Shown here piece by piece: positions 43,203 through 50,506 of a stretch of 50,506 nucleotides of DNA. Positions within the stretch are counted from its first letter, which is position 1, and the number at the start of each line of letters is the position of its first letter. A program made the translations under genes and the position numbers. The notes under the pieces are model-generated. The model made no database searches. It saw only the letters and a program-made list of their open reading frames with translations, and was not told the origin of the DNA. The stretch is from NCBI GenBank assembly GCA_900538465.1, contig UPXV01000019.1, positions 1 to 50,506 on the forward strand, in the 5' to 3' direction. Origin of the DNA: an uncultured Erysipelotrichaceae bacterium. GTDB lineage: Bacteria > Bacillota_I > Bacilli_A > Erysipelotrichales > Coprobacillaceae.

Positions 43203-44735
43203 TTAACCTTCTTTATTCACAATAAGGAATTTATCAACAAAAGCACTCATCACTTCTTTTAATTTTGCTGCCAATTCATCACTAATCACTTTTTGAGTTT
43301 GAATTTCTTCAATCATATCTGCATGATTCAATTTCATTTCTTCATATAACTCAATAACAAATTGAGAAACCTTTTTCACTGGAATTGTTTTTGTAAATCC
43401 ATATTTCAAAGCAAATAATGAAATCACTTGTTCTTCAACACTACGTGGTGAATATTGAGCTTGTTTTAAAACTTCTCGTACTTTTTCACCATGATCAAGT
43501 GTTGCTTTTGTAGCAGCATCAAGGTCACTACCAAATTGTGCAAAAGCTTGCATTTCAGCAAATTGTGCTAATTCCAATTTTAATGTTCCAGAAACTTGTT
43601 TCATAGCTTTAATTTGAGCTGATGAACCAACACGGCTTACTGATAACCCAGTATCAATTGCTGGTCTAAATCCCGAATTGAATAAATCCTGTTGTAAGAA
43701 GATTTGTCCATCTGTAATAGAAATAACATTCGTTGGAATATAAGCTGAAATATCACCAGCTTGTGTTTCAATGATTGGTAAGGCCGTAATTGAGCCACCA
43801 CCATTTTCTTCATTTAAACGACAAGCTCTTTCTAATAATCTTGAATGTAAATAGAAAACATCTCCTGGATAAGCTTCACGTCCTGGTGGTCTCTTTAACA
43901 ACAATGACACAGTACGATAAGCAACTGCATGTTTAGATAAATCATCATAGACAATCAAAACATCTTTTCCTTGTTCTAACCATTCTTCTGCCATTGCACA
44001 TCCTGCATATGGAGCAATATATTGTACAGGTGCTAATTCACTCGCTCCAGCTGCTACAATTGTTGTATATTCCATAGCTCCACCTTTACGGAGTTTTTCT
44101 ACAATTTGTGCAACTGTTGAATTCTTTTGACCAATTGCAACATAGATACAATAAATATTTTGTCCTTTTTGGTTTAAGATTGTATCAATCGCAATTGCTG
44201 TTTTTCCTGTTTGACGATCGCCAATGATTAACTCACGTTGTCCTCTACCAATAGGAATAATAGCATCAATTGATGTAATCCCTGTTTGTAAAGGTTGATC
44301 AACTGATTTTCTTGTCATAACTCCACTGGCAACTCTTTCGATTGGTCTTGTACGTGAATATATAATAGAACCTTGTCCATCAATAGGTTGCCCTAATGGA
44401 TTGACAACACGTCCTAACAAACCATCTCCAACTGGAACTTCAATAATCTTTCCAGTACGTTTCACTTCATCGCCTTCTTTGATAGTTCCTTCACTACCAA
44501 GTAAAACGGCACCAACACTATCTTCTTCAAGATTCATAACCATTCCATAAACATCATCAGGGAATAGTAATAATTCTCCAAGCATAGCATTATCTAAACC
44601 ATGTACAAGTGAAACACCATCACCAACTGTCATAACTGTACCAACATCTTTAGATTCTAAGATGTCATCATAATGTTTAATTTGTTCTTTTATTAAGGCA
44701 CTAATTTCATCTGGTCTTAGATCCACTACCGTCAC
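43203..44735 (-). CDS. atpA: ATP synthase alpha subunit
   Basis: 510 residues, regulatory nucleotide-binding subunit of F1: P-loop GDRQTGKTAI (about residue 170), Arg finger region in SVSRVGSSAQ (about 370), C-terminal helical bundle. A GTG at 44735 directly after the atpH stop is the longest start; a second GTG three codons on (GGTG six bases before it) is equally possible and the choice is not settled by the sequence. Confidence 0.96.
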   Translation of the reverse strand: MTVVDLRPDEISALIKEQIKHYDDILESKDVGTVMTVGDGVSLVHGLDNAMLGELLLFPDDVYGMVMNLEEDSVGAVLLGSEGTIKEGDEVKRTGKIIEVPVGDGLLGRVVNPLGQPIDGQGSIIYSRTRPIERVASGVMTRKSVDQPLQTGITSIDAIIPIGRGQRELIIGDRQTGKTAIAIDTILNQKGQNIYCIYVAIGQKNSTVAQIVEKLRKGGAMEYTTIVAAGASELAPVQYIAPYAGCAMAEEWLEQGKDVLIVYDDLSKHAVAYRTVSLLLKRPPGREAYPGDVFYLHSRLLERACRLNEENGGGSITALPIIETQAGDISAYIPTNVISITDGQIFLQQDLFNSGFRPAIDTGLSVSRVGSSAQIKAMKQVSGTLKLELAQFAEMQAFAQFGSDLDAATKATLDHGEKVREVLKQAQYSPRSVEEQVISLFALKYGFTKTIPVKKVSQFVIELYEEMKLNHADMIEEIQTQKVISDELAAKLKEVMSAFVDKFLIVNKEG

Positions 44736-45266
44736 CTACTTTCTTAATAACTCTTTTCTCAGTGATTCTAATTGATAAGAAAGTGAATCATCATAAATAT
44801 GATTATCGATTTCAACCTTAATACCACCAATAAGTCTTTCATCTATAACCACACGCAACTTAACTTTCTTTCCTACTTTAACACTTATTGATCTTTCAAT
44901 CCTTGTCATATCATCCTGAGACAAAGGAAAAGCACTATAAACCTTCCCTACTTTCATACCAAAATAATCATAACATAAAGATTGAAATTCATGACAAATT
45001 CCTTCAATATATCTTATTCTTCTCTTTTTAATCAACAACAATAAAAAGTTAAAAACATAATGAGAAACTTGATTTTCAAAACTCTTCTTTAAAATATTAA
45101 CCTTGATATCATCAGATAAAGCAACATGACTAAAGAAACGTACAAAAGATTGTTCTTGAAAGACCTCTGCTATCTTTTCCATATCTTTTTGATAAGATTC
45201 AACAGCATGTTCTTCTTTTGCTAAATCAAATAAAGATTCCGCATAACGTCTTGAAATAACATCCAT
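44736..45266 (-). CDS. atpH: ATP synthase delta subunit
   Basis: 176 residues, the peripheral-stalk subunit (OSCP homologue). Helical N-terminal domain (YAESLFDLAKEEHAVESY) and C-terminal domain with VKLRVVIDERLIGGIKVEIDNHIYDDSL, the conserved end that binds alpha. One-base overlap with atpF (TAATG) shows translational coupling. Confidence 0.93.
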   Translation of the reverse strand: MDVISRRYAESLFDLAKEEHAVESYQKDMEKIAEVFQEQSFVRFFSHVALSDDIKVNILKKSFENQVSHYVFNFLLLLIKKRRIRYIEGICHEFQSLCYDYFGMKVGKVYSAFPLSQDDMTRIERSISVKVGKKVKLRVVIDERLIGGIKVEIDNHIYDDSLSYQLESLRKELLRK

Positions 45267-45769
45267 TATTTCATAACCTCTTCAACAAACTCATTAACAA
45301 GTTTTTCATTTTCTTTTGTATCCATTTCTTTTTTCATAATCTTTGTTGCAACTTCCATTGCAATGTCAACGATTTCTTCTTTCATATCATCTCTTGCTTG
45401 AACTTTTTCTGCTTCAATTTCTTTTTGCGCTTGTTCAATTTTACTTGCTGCTTCTTTTCTTGCTTCAACAATAATATCATCGCGTACTTTTAAAGCATCA
45501 GATTTTGCTCGTTCCACAATATCACGATATTCTCTCGCAGAAATGCGTGCCTGTTTTTCGCTTTCAACCATAAATGTCTTTGCTTTTTCATTCATATCCT
45601 TGGCTTCATTAATTTGCGATTCAATGAAGTCTGCCCGTTTGGCAAAATATGCCTGCACTGGAGTCCAAAGAAACTTTTTAAAAACAAATAACATCACACC
45701 CGTTGATAATAACTGAACGATCAGTGTTGTTATATTGGGGAATAATTTACCAGCAATATCTATATCCAT
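45266..45769 (-). CDS. atpF: ATP synthase b subunit
   Basis: 167 residues. N-terminal membrane helix (about 12-33, NITTLIVQLLSTGVMLFVFKKFLW) then a long charged helix (35-160) of stalk type, rich in Lys, Glu and Ala. It forms the peripheral stalk that holds the stator. A 39-base gap with a ribosome site precedes it. Confidence 0.95.
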   Translation of the reverse strand: MDIDIAGKLFPNITTLIVQLLSTGVMLFVFKKFLWTPVQAYFAKRADFIESQINEAKDMNEKAKTFMVESEKQARISAREYRDIVERAKSDALKVRDDIIVEARKEAASKIEQAQKEIEAEKVQARDDMKEEIVDIAMEVATKIMKKEMDTKENEKLVNEFVEEVMK

Positions 45770-45808
45770 TTCTTATTCCTCCTTCGTGTAATCTTCTTTC
45801 TCCTCTTA

Positions 45809-46051
45809 TTATTTGATAAAGTTTGGGAAAACGAACATTAACAAGAAAGAAATTAATAATCCGTAAATAGCAACTGTTTCAGATAAAGCGATACCTAAAA
45901 TCATCATTGTACGAATTTTTCCTTCTGCTTCAGGATTTCTACCTACAGCTTCAACTGCCTTACTTGCAGCAATCCCTTCACCAATACCTGTTCCTAACCC
46001 TGCACATACAGCAATTCCAGCTGCAATTGCAATTAAACCATAATCTGTCAT
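45809..46051 (-). CDS. atpE: ATP synthase c subunit, two-carboxylate Na+ type
   Basis: 80 residues, two membrane helices joined by the polar loop RNPEAEGKI. The ion site differs from H+ types: aligned to Ilyobacter tartaricus c (Q32, E65, S66, Y70), this protein has E25 in GIGEGIAASKAVE (position of Q32), E58 in LSETVAIYG (position of E65), T59 (S66) and Y63 (Y70). The spacing E25-E58 of 33 residues equals Q32-E65. Two carboxylates in the site occur in the sodium-driven rotor of Fusobacterium nucleatum. I infer a Na+ coupled enzyme. Confidence 0.95.
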   Translation of the reverse strand: MTDYGLIAIAAGIAVCAGLGTGIGEGIAASKAVEAVGRNPEAEGKIRTMMILGIALSETVAIYGLLISFLLMFVFPNFIK

Positions 46052-46097
46052 TTTTTATACCTCCAAATTTATTTTTTTCATTTTTATTCTTTACTAG

Positions 46098-46781
46098 TTA
46101 TTCAGCTTCAATAGAAATCAAAATACTAGATAAAGTCACAAAGACTAATGTTTGAATACATCCAGCAAACACATCAAAATAAGCATGTAAGACTGGTGCA
46201 AGAACGGGACCTAAAAAGTTAAACGGAATTAAAAAACCAGATAACCAACCCGTAAATTGATAGACCAAAGTCATCAAAATTGTTCCACTCAATATATTAC
46301 CAAATAAACGCATTGATAATGATATAAGTGGAGAAATAGCACTCAAGATATTCGTTGGTGGCCACACCAATTCTTTGATATATGTGAACCCACCTTTTTT
46401 CTTAAATGCGTTGTATTGAATCAATACAAATGTAATTAATGTCATTGCAAGTGTTATTGAATAATTGGACGTTGGTGCATCAAACCCAATCAATCCACTG
46501 AGATTGGCAACAATCAGATAAACAAATAACATTGCAAAATAAGGATAATAACTTCTTTCAAATTGTGATGGCATAATTGATTTCATATAATTATAAACCA
46601 TTTCAATACCTGTTTCGCATACTAACACAATACCTTTAGGTTTACTCAGTGGATCAGCAGCCATAACTTTTTTACCTGCATAAATAAAGAATAAGCATAA
46701 GACTCCTATAATAATTAAAGAGAATACCAATTCTACCTGTAACTCTATATGTATTGATGATAGTATTGCCATATTAACCAT
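46098..46781 (-). CDS. atpB: ATP synthase a subunit
   Basis: 227 residues, membrane stator with about five helices. The essential Arg lies in LISLSMRLFGNILSG (about 160), next to which ions enter and leave the c-ring; conserved PVLAPVLHAYFDVFAGCIQTLVF follows. ATG at 46781, eight bases after GGAGG; it overlaps the AtpI-like gene by eight bases. Together with the c subunit it defines the coupling ion. Confidence 0.95.
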   Translation of the reverse strand: MVNMAILSSIHIELQVELVFSLIIIGVLCLFFIYAGKKVMAADPLSKPKGIVLVCETGIEMVYNYMKSIMPSQFERSYYPYFAMLFVYLIVANLSGLIGFDAPTSNYSITLAMTLITFVLIQYNAFKKKGGFTYIKELVWPPTNILSAISPLISLSMRLFGNILSGTILMTLVYQFTGWLSGFLIPFNFLGPVLAPVLHAYFDVFAGCIQTLVFVTLSSILISIEAE

Positions 46782-47142
46782 TCACTTCACCTCCTTTATG
46801 TTTAAATCCTTCGACATAAATTGTCATTTTTGTACACATATAACCTAGAAAAACACCTAAAATATGAAACCATGGTGTTTTTACAGCAACATAAAATCCA
46901 CAAGCATATAAAGCAAGTTTTACAATAAACATAATTGCAATAATAGCTGTACTCATTGAAAACTTCAATATACCTTCACTCATCTTCATAATCAAAAGAA
47001 ATACAACAACATTAATAATATACCCTAAAATAAGACCAAATATATATGATATATCATGAAAAAGAAAACTTATAATTCCTAAAAGAATGGCTTCTAAAAA
47101 AAATATATATACAGAATTTTTTAAAACAGTTTTTTCATTCAT
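46774..47142 (-). CDS. ATP synthase I (AtpI-like) membrane protein
   Basis: 122 residues, four hydrophobic segments, at the usual atpI position directly before atpB. AtpI proteins aid c-ring assembly and may help Mg2+ uptake. Sequence alone is poorly conserved; the position and size carry the call. Overlaps both neighbours by eight bases. Confidence 0.75.
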   Translation of the reverse strand: MNEKTVLKNSVYIFFLEAILLGIISFLFHDISYIFGLILGYIINVVVFLLIMKMSEGILKFSMSTAIIAIMFIVKLALYACGFYVAVKTPWFHILGVFLGYMCTKMTIYVEGFKHKGGEVNG

Positions 47143-47323
47143 GATGTGCCACTCCTAATAATAATTTCATAACATAAACAAACGCCAACAATAATCCTAT
47201 CAATAAACATACTGGTTGGCTGTCAAAATATACATCCATTTGAAAACCTATATATAAACACAAAATGAATGCTATAATAACTCTTAGGCCTAATTCTAAA
47301 GCAAATAATAAATCTTTTAACAT
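47135..47323 (-). CDS. AtpZ-like small membrane protein
   Basis: 62 residues with two hydrophobic helices (about 5-25 and 37-55) separated by DVYFDSQPV, in the AtpZ/AtpI-like family found at the head of ATP synthase operons. Opening LKDLLFALELGLRVIIA. It starts 39 bases after upp and overlaps the AtpI-like gene by eight bases. Role is likely in assembly or ion supply to the synthase. Confidence 0.7.
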   Translation of the reverse strand: MLKDLLFALELGLRVIIAFILCLYIGFQMDVYFDSQPVCLLIGLLLAFVYVMKLLLGVAHHE

Positions 47324-47342
47324 ACTTTTAAACGAAGAAAGT

Positions 47343-47360
47343 TTGCAAGAATTCTTGCAA
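47343..47360 (-). terminator. Hairpin between upp and the ATP synthase operon
   Basis: Perfect 18-base palindrome TTGCAAGAATTCTTGCAA. The following minus-strand sequence is only moderately T-rich, so it may be a leaky terminator or an mRNA-stabilising hairpin rather than a full stop. Confidence 0.5.
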
Positions 47361-47362
47361 GC

Positions 47363-47989
47363 TTATTCATCCGTTCCAAAAAGACGATCTCCAGCATCTC
47401 CTAATCCTGGTACGATATATCCTTTTTCATTGAGTTTTTCATCTAACGCCGCAACAACCAAATCAACATCAGGATGATTTTTTTCAATCACTTCAATTCC
47501 TTCAGGTGCTGCAACAAGACAAGCCAATTTAATGTATTTTGCGCCTCTTTTTTTAATATTGTTAATGGCGGCAGTTGCACTTCCTCCAGTTGCTAACATA
47601 GGATCAACAACAATCACATCTGCTTGATCTAAACAAGACGGGAATTTTGCATAATATTCTTCTGGCTGTAATGTTTCTTCATTTCTTGCCATACCAATAT
47701 GACCAACTTTTGCAGTTGGAATAACTGCTTTAAATCCATCCACTAATCCAAGTCCCGCTCTTAATATAGGAACGAGGATAATTGGTCTTACCAATTGTTT
47801 TCCAGTCATTGAACAAATAGGTGTTACAATCTCTACATTTTTTAATGGTAACCCTTTTGTCACTTCATATGCCATTAACATTGCTATTTCATCAAGATTT
47901 TGTCTAAACTCTTTTGTTCCTGTCTCTTTATTTCTCATAATTGTTAATTTATGATCTATTAAGGGATGGTTCAATATTGTTGTTGCCAT
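47363..47989 (-). CDS. upp: Uracil phosphoribosyltransferase
   Basis: 208 residues, standard length. Converts uracil and PRPP to UMP in pyrimidine salvage. PRPP loop VVDPMLATGGSATAAI (about 128-143), RAGLGLVDGF near 80, and the uracil-binding end PGLGDAGDRLFGT. AGAAGGA is the ribosome site. Between glyA and the ATP synthase operon, the same position it holds in many Bacillota. Confidence 0.97.
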   Translation of the reverse strand: MATTILNHPLIDHKLTIMRNKETGTKEFRQNLDEIAMLMAYEVTKGLPLKNVEIVTPICSMTGKQLVRPIILVPILRAGLGLVDGFKAVIPTAKVGHIGMARNEETLQPEEYYAKFPSCLDQADVIVVDPMLATGGSATAAINNIKKRGAKYIKLACLVAAPEGIEVIEKNHPDVDLVVAALDEKLNEKGYIVPGLGDAGDRLFGTDE

Positions 47990-48003
47990 AGTTTTCCTTC
48001 TTT

Positions 48004-49245
48004 CTATTTGATATATGTTATGTCTTTATATTTTGTAACTTTATCAGTTAATGCTTTTACTCTTGCAAGACATTCTTCTTTGATTTCATCTGTTTCTTCA
48101 TTTTTTAAACGATATGCAATAATTTTACCAACTTCTCTAAAGTCTTCTTCATCAAAACCTTTTGTTGTCATGGCTGGAGTTCCGACACGAATACCACTTG
48201 CTTTAAATGGTTTTTCAGTGTCAAATGGAATTGCATTTTTATTGGCTGTAATATTGATTTCATCAAGTAATCTTTCAGCCTTTTTACCACTAATTCCACA
48301 ACTTGCTTTTACATCAATTAAAATCAAATGATTATCTGTTCCATCTGCAACCAATCTAAATCCTTCTTCTTTTAAAGACTCTTCTAAAGCTTTTGCATTT
48401 TTTACAATTTGCTTCGCATAGTCCTTAAATTCAGGTTGTAATGCTTCATAGAAACAAGCTGCTTTAGCAGCAATAATATGCATTAATGGACCCCCTTGCA
48501 TTCCAGGGAAAACAGCTCTATCAATATCCGCTGCCAATTCCTTTTTACACATAATAACCCCACCACGAGGTCCTCTTAATGTTTTATGTGTTGTTGTTGT
48601 AACAATATCAGCATATGGAACTGGTGATGGATGTAATCCAGCTGCTACCAATCCTGCAATATGAGCCATATCAACCATAAATAATGCTCCATTATCATGA
48701 GCAATTTTAGCCATATATTCAAAATCAATAATTCTTGAATATGCACTTGCCCCAGCAACAACTAATTTTGGTTTGATTTCTTCAACTTTCTTTTTAAAAT
48801 CATCATAATCAATTGTTTCAGTTTCTTTTGTCACTCCATAACTATGAAATTCATAATTAATACCTGAATAGTTTAATGGATGTCCATGTGTTAAATGTCC
48901 TCCATCAGCTAACGACATACCTAAAACCTTATCACCGTGTTTTAAGACTGCTAAATACACTGCGGTATTGGCTTGGGCTCCACTATGTGGCTGCACATTA
49001 GCGTGTTCACACCCAAATAACTCTTTCAAACGATTTCTAGCTAAATCTTCAACTTCATCAACAAATTGGCATCCACCATAATATCTTTTTCCTGGATAAC
49101 CTTCGGCATATTTATTTGTTAAAACGGAACCAGCTAATTCTAAAATTTGTTCAGACACAAAGTTTTCTGAAGCAATTAATTCAATGTTATTTCTTTGTCT
49201 ATTTAATTCTCTTTCAACACTTTCAAAGATTTCGGTATCTCTCAT
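48004..49245 (-). CDS. glyA: Serine hydroxymethyltransferase
   Basis: 413 residues, normal length. PLP enzyme that interconverts serine and glycine, feeding one-carbon units to tetrahydrofolate. Seen: ELIASENFVS near the N-terminus, substrate loop YPGKRYYGGC, PLP Lys in TTTHKTLRGPRGG (about 226), DNHLILID near 340 and GTPAMTTKG near 355. It begins three bases after the rpiB stop. Confidence 0.98.
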   Translation of the reverse strand: MRDTEIFESVERELNRQRNNIELIASENFVSEQILELAGSVLTNKYAEGYPGKRYYGGCQFVDEVEDLARNRLKELFGCEHANVQPHSGAQANTAVYLAVLKHGDKVLGMSLADGGHLTHGHPLNYSGINYEFHSYGVTKETETIDYDDFKKKVEEIKPKLVVAGASAYSRIIDFEYMAKIAHDNGALFMVDMAHIAGLVAAGLHPSPVPYADIVTTTTHKTLRGPRGGVIMCKKELAADIDRAVFPGMQGGPLMHIIAAKAACFYEALQPEFKDYAKQIVKNAKALEESLKEEGFRLVADGTDNHLILIDVKASCGISGKKAERLLDEINITANKNAIPFDTEKPFKASGIRVGTPAMTTKGFDEEDFREVGKIIAYRLKNEETDEIKEECLARVKALTDKVTKYKDITYIK

Positions 49246-49248
49246 TTT

Positions 49249-49689
49249 CTATTCCTCCTCTAAAGCCATCATTTTTTGAATTCTTGCATCATGTCTACCA
49301 CCTTCATAATCAGTATGTAACCATGCATTCAAGATTTCTAATGCTAAACCTTCCCCAATGACTCTTTGCCCCATTGCTATCATATTTGTATCATTATGTG
49401 CTCTTGTTGCTTTGGCACTAAATACATCATGAACTAAAGCACAACGAATTCCTTTCACTTTATTCGCTGTAATGGATACCCCTATTCCTGTTCCACATAC
49501 AACAACGCCTTTGTCACATTCCCCCGATGCAACAGCTTTGGCAGCTTTTGAAGCATAATCTGGATAATCACAACTTTCTTCACTATATGTTCCATAGTCT
49601 ATAACTTCATAACCTTGTTTTTTCATATCTTCCATTAAGACATTCTTTAAACGATAACCACCATGATCACATGCCACTGCTATTTTCAT
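49249..49689 (-). CDS. rpiB: Ribose 5-phosphate isomerase B
   Basis: 146 residues, standard. Interconverts ribose 5-phosphate and ribulose 5-phosphate. CDHGGYRLKN binds phosphate (Asp/His, residues 8-17), catalytic Cys in VVVCGTGIGVSI (about 66), and HDVFSAKATRAHNDTNMI with the His/Arg. Its start overlaps the sua5 stop by four bases. Confidence 0.95.
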   Translation of the reverse strand: MKIAVACDHGGYRLKNVLMEDMKKQGYEVIDYGTYSEESCDYPDYASKAAKAVASGECDKGVVVCGTGIGVSITANKVKGIRCALVHDVFSAKATRAHNDTNMIAMGQRVIGEGLALEILNAWLHTDYEGGRHDARIQKMMALEEE

Positions 49690-50291
49690 TTCAAAACCTC
49701 CTCTATGTCTGCTTTTGTTATTTTACCCTCACGTAATATTTTTAAATCAGTTCCACTGACATCTACAACAGTACTGGCAATATTGTCAGATGTTTTTCCA
49801 TCTACGACAATATCAATTCGTCCATCTAATTGTTCAAGGACTTCATTTGTACATGTTGTATTAGGATGATTTGATAAGTTCGCACTTGTCACTAACATAG
49901 GTCCTACACTCTTCAATAAAGAAAGAACATACTTATGATCTGGTATACGAATACCAATTGTTTCTTTTCCATTTGTCATCATAGAATCAACAGACTCTTT
50001 CTTTTTAAAAACCAGTGTAATCATTCCTGGCATAAATGCTTTTATAATCTTTCTCGCATCATCGCTCACATAAGCATATTTTTCAATGTCATTTTGATGA
50101 GCAACCATTAATGTAATTGCTTTTGAATAATCTCTATTCTTAGCCTCCATTAACTTATTTAATGCTTCTTTTGAGCCAAATTTCACACCAACACCATACA
50201 CTGTTTCTGTTGGAAAAGCTGCAACACCATGATTCCTAATCACTTCGCATACACTTTCTAAATCTTCACTTGCAACAACCTTTGTCATCAT
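49686..50291 (-). CDS. L-threonylcarbamoyladenylate synthase (Sua5/YrdC)
   Basis: 201-residue enzyme that makes threonylcarbamoyl-AMP from Thr, bicarbonate and ATP for t6A in tRNAs. YrdC-fold signatures: AAFPTETVYGVG (about 24-35), a KxR-type element KNRDYSKAITL near 62, GIRIPDH near 122, TSANLSNHP near 143. The C-terminal Sua5 domain of longer homologues is absent. The ribosome site GAGGG lies within a perfect palindrome, 50294-50308. First gene of the run leading to atpC. Confidence 0.93.
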   Translation of the reverse strand: MMTKVVASEDLESVCEVIRNHGVAAFPTETVYGVGVKFGSKEALNKLMEAKNRDYSKAITLMVAHQNDIEKYAYVSDDARKIIKAFMPGMITLVFKKKESVDSMMTNGKETIGIRIPDHKYVLSLLKSVGPMLVTSANLSNHPNTTCTNEVLEQLDGRIDIVVDGKTSDNIASTVVDVSGTDLKILREGKITKADIEEVLK

Positions 50292-50293
50292 TC

Positions 50294-50308
50294 ATCACCC
50301 TCGGTGAT
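50294..50308 (-). promoter_or_regulatory. Palindrome over the sua5 ribosome site
   Basis: Minus-strand ATCACC-GAG-GGTGAT is a 15-base perfect dyad that contains the ribosome site of the Sua5 gene. It may act as an operator or as an RNA hairpin that limits initiation. An extended -10 (TGGTAGAAT, 50309-50317) lies directly upstream, so it would cover the transcript start. Confidence 0.5.
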
Positions 50309-50371
50309 ATTCTACCATAATTTATATAAAAATTATAGAAATATAGGTAGAAATCATTAATTTTTCAAAAG

Positions 50372-50402
50372 AAAAAAGATAATGAAATTTTCTTCCATTA
50401 TC
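50372..50402 (-). terminator. Intrinsic terminator of the gene entering from the right
   Basis: 7-bp stem GATAATG/CATTATC (50378-50384 with 50396-50402) with an 11-base loop and six T in the minus direction, after the stop at 50416. Confidence 0.7.
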
Positions 50403-50415
50403 CTTAATGCTCATT

Positions 50416-50506
50416 TTAAATCATATCTTTATTTGCAGTTTCATAAATCTCTTCAAGATCTGCCTTTTCAATCAGTAACTCAAATATCTTTTCGTACTGT
50501 TCCTTT
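50416..50506 (-). CDS. C-terminal fragment of an unidentified protein (partial)
   Basis: Thirty codons open on the minus strand to the window end, ending ETANKDMI and stop at 50416. The visible residues are charged and helical (KIFELLIEKADLEEIYE). The 5' part lies outside the window. A terminator follows directly, so it is a separate unit from sua5. Too short to identify. Confidence 0.6.
   Translation of the reverse strand, partial: KEQYEKIFELLIEKADLEEIYETANKDMI

Noticed and set aside
45907..46155. An 82-codon plus-strand frame over atpE
   Set aside because: Leu/Phe/Gln-rich shadow of the c-subunit gene; no ribosome site.
1..50506. CRISPR arrays, tRNA or rRNA genes, insertion sequences and prophage
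   Set aside because: I found no regularly spaced repeats, no tRNA-like cloverleaf with CCA, no transposase or integrase and no phage structural gene in any frame.

Overview
The window is about 50.5 kb of AT-rich chromosomal DNA with strong Shine-Dalgarno sites, short intergenic gaps and many intrinsic terminators, as in a low-GC Gram-positive (Bacillota). A giant BadF/BcrA-type dehydratase activase, a sodium-type F-ATP synthase rotor, a SipW-type signal peptidase, DUF5050-like lipoproteins and no visible respiratory genes suggest a fermenting gut anaerobe, perhaps an Erysipelotrichia/Coprobacillaceae relative. That placement is inference from gene content. I see no rRNA, tRNA, phage, insertion sequence or CRISPR.

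Layout. 1-3.2 kb: a YhgE/Pip-type membrane protein and a divergent Rrf2 regulator around a clear operator-like dyad. 3.2-11.1 kb: M42 peptidase, a Cache-degenerate GGDEF-EAL protein, an alpha/beta hydrolase, an OpuC-type osmolyte importer (ATPase-CBS plus fused permease/binding protein) and a lipoprotein. 11.2-16 kb: a 1405-residue activase-related protein behind a MarR regulator. 16-21 kb: AbgA-like amidohydrolase, DEAD-box helicase, YwqG-like protein, an orphan prepilin, SepF and the PLP protein YggS/YlmE. 21-26.4 kb: a HAAS-like membrane protein, a SipW/TasA-type secretion pair, a LysR regulator, and metG behind a T-box leader.

26.8-27.1 kb holds the most striking small element: a 29-codon hydrophobic peptide gene with its start codon in a hairpin, a strong bidirectional terminator, and a convergent minus-strand promoter for a roughly 65-nt RNA. 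A direct repeat places complementarity to the peptide's start region at the 5' end of that RNA. This is the architecture of Fst/par type I toxin-antitoxin modules. 27.1-33.0 kb is a five-gene operon (secreted small protein, solute-binding-like lipoprotein, ABC ATPase, tandem-duplicated ABC permease, DUF5050-like lipoprotein) with a near-consensus CcpA cre box in its promoter region.

33.2-40.5 kb: pfkA and divIB; a divergent SCP2-like/alcohol dehydrogenase/aldehyde dehydrogenase operon; a polysaccharide deacetylase and a CwlD-type amidase. 40.5-50.3 kb (all minus): sua5-rpiB-glyA-upp followed by the complete ATP synthase operon atpZ-I-B-E-F-H-A-G-D-C, a gene order familiar from Bacillota. The c subunit carries glutamates at both positions of the sodium-binding site (E25 and E58), a two-carboxylate motif that predicts Na+ coupling. 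A partial gene enters from the right edge.
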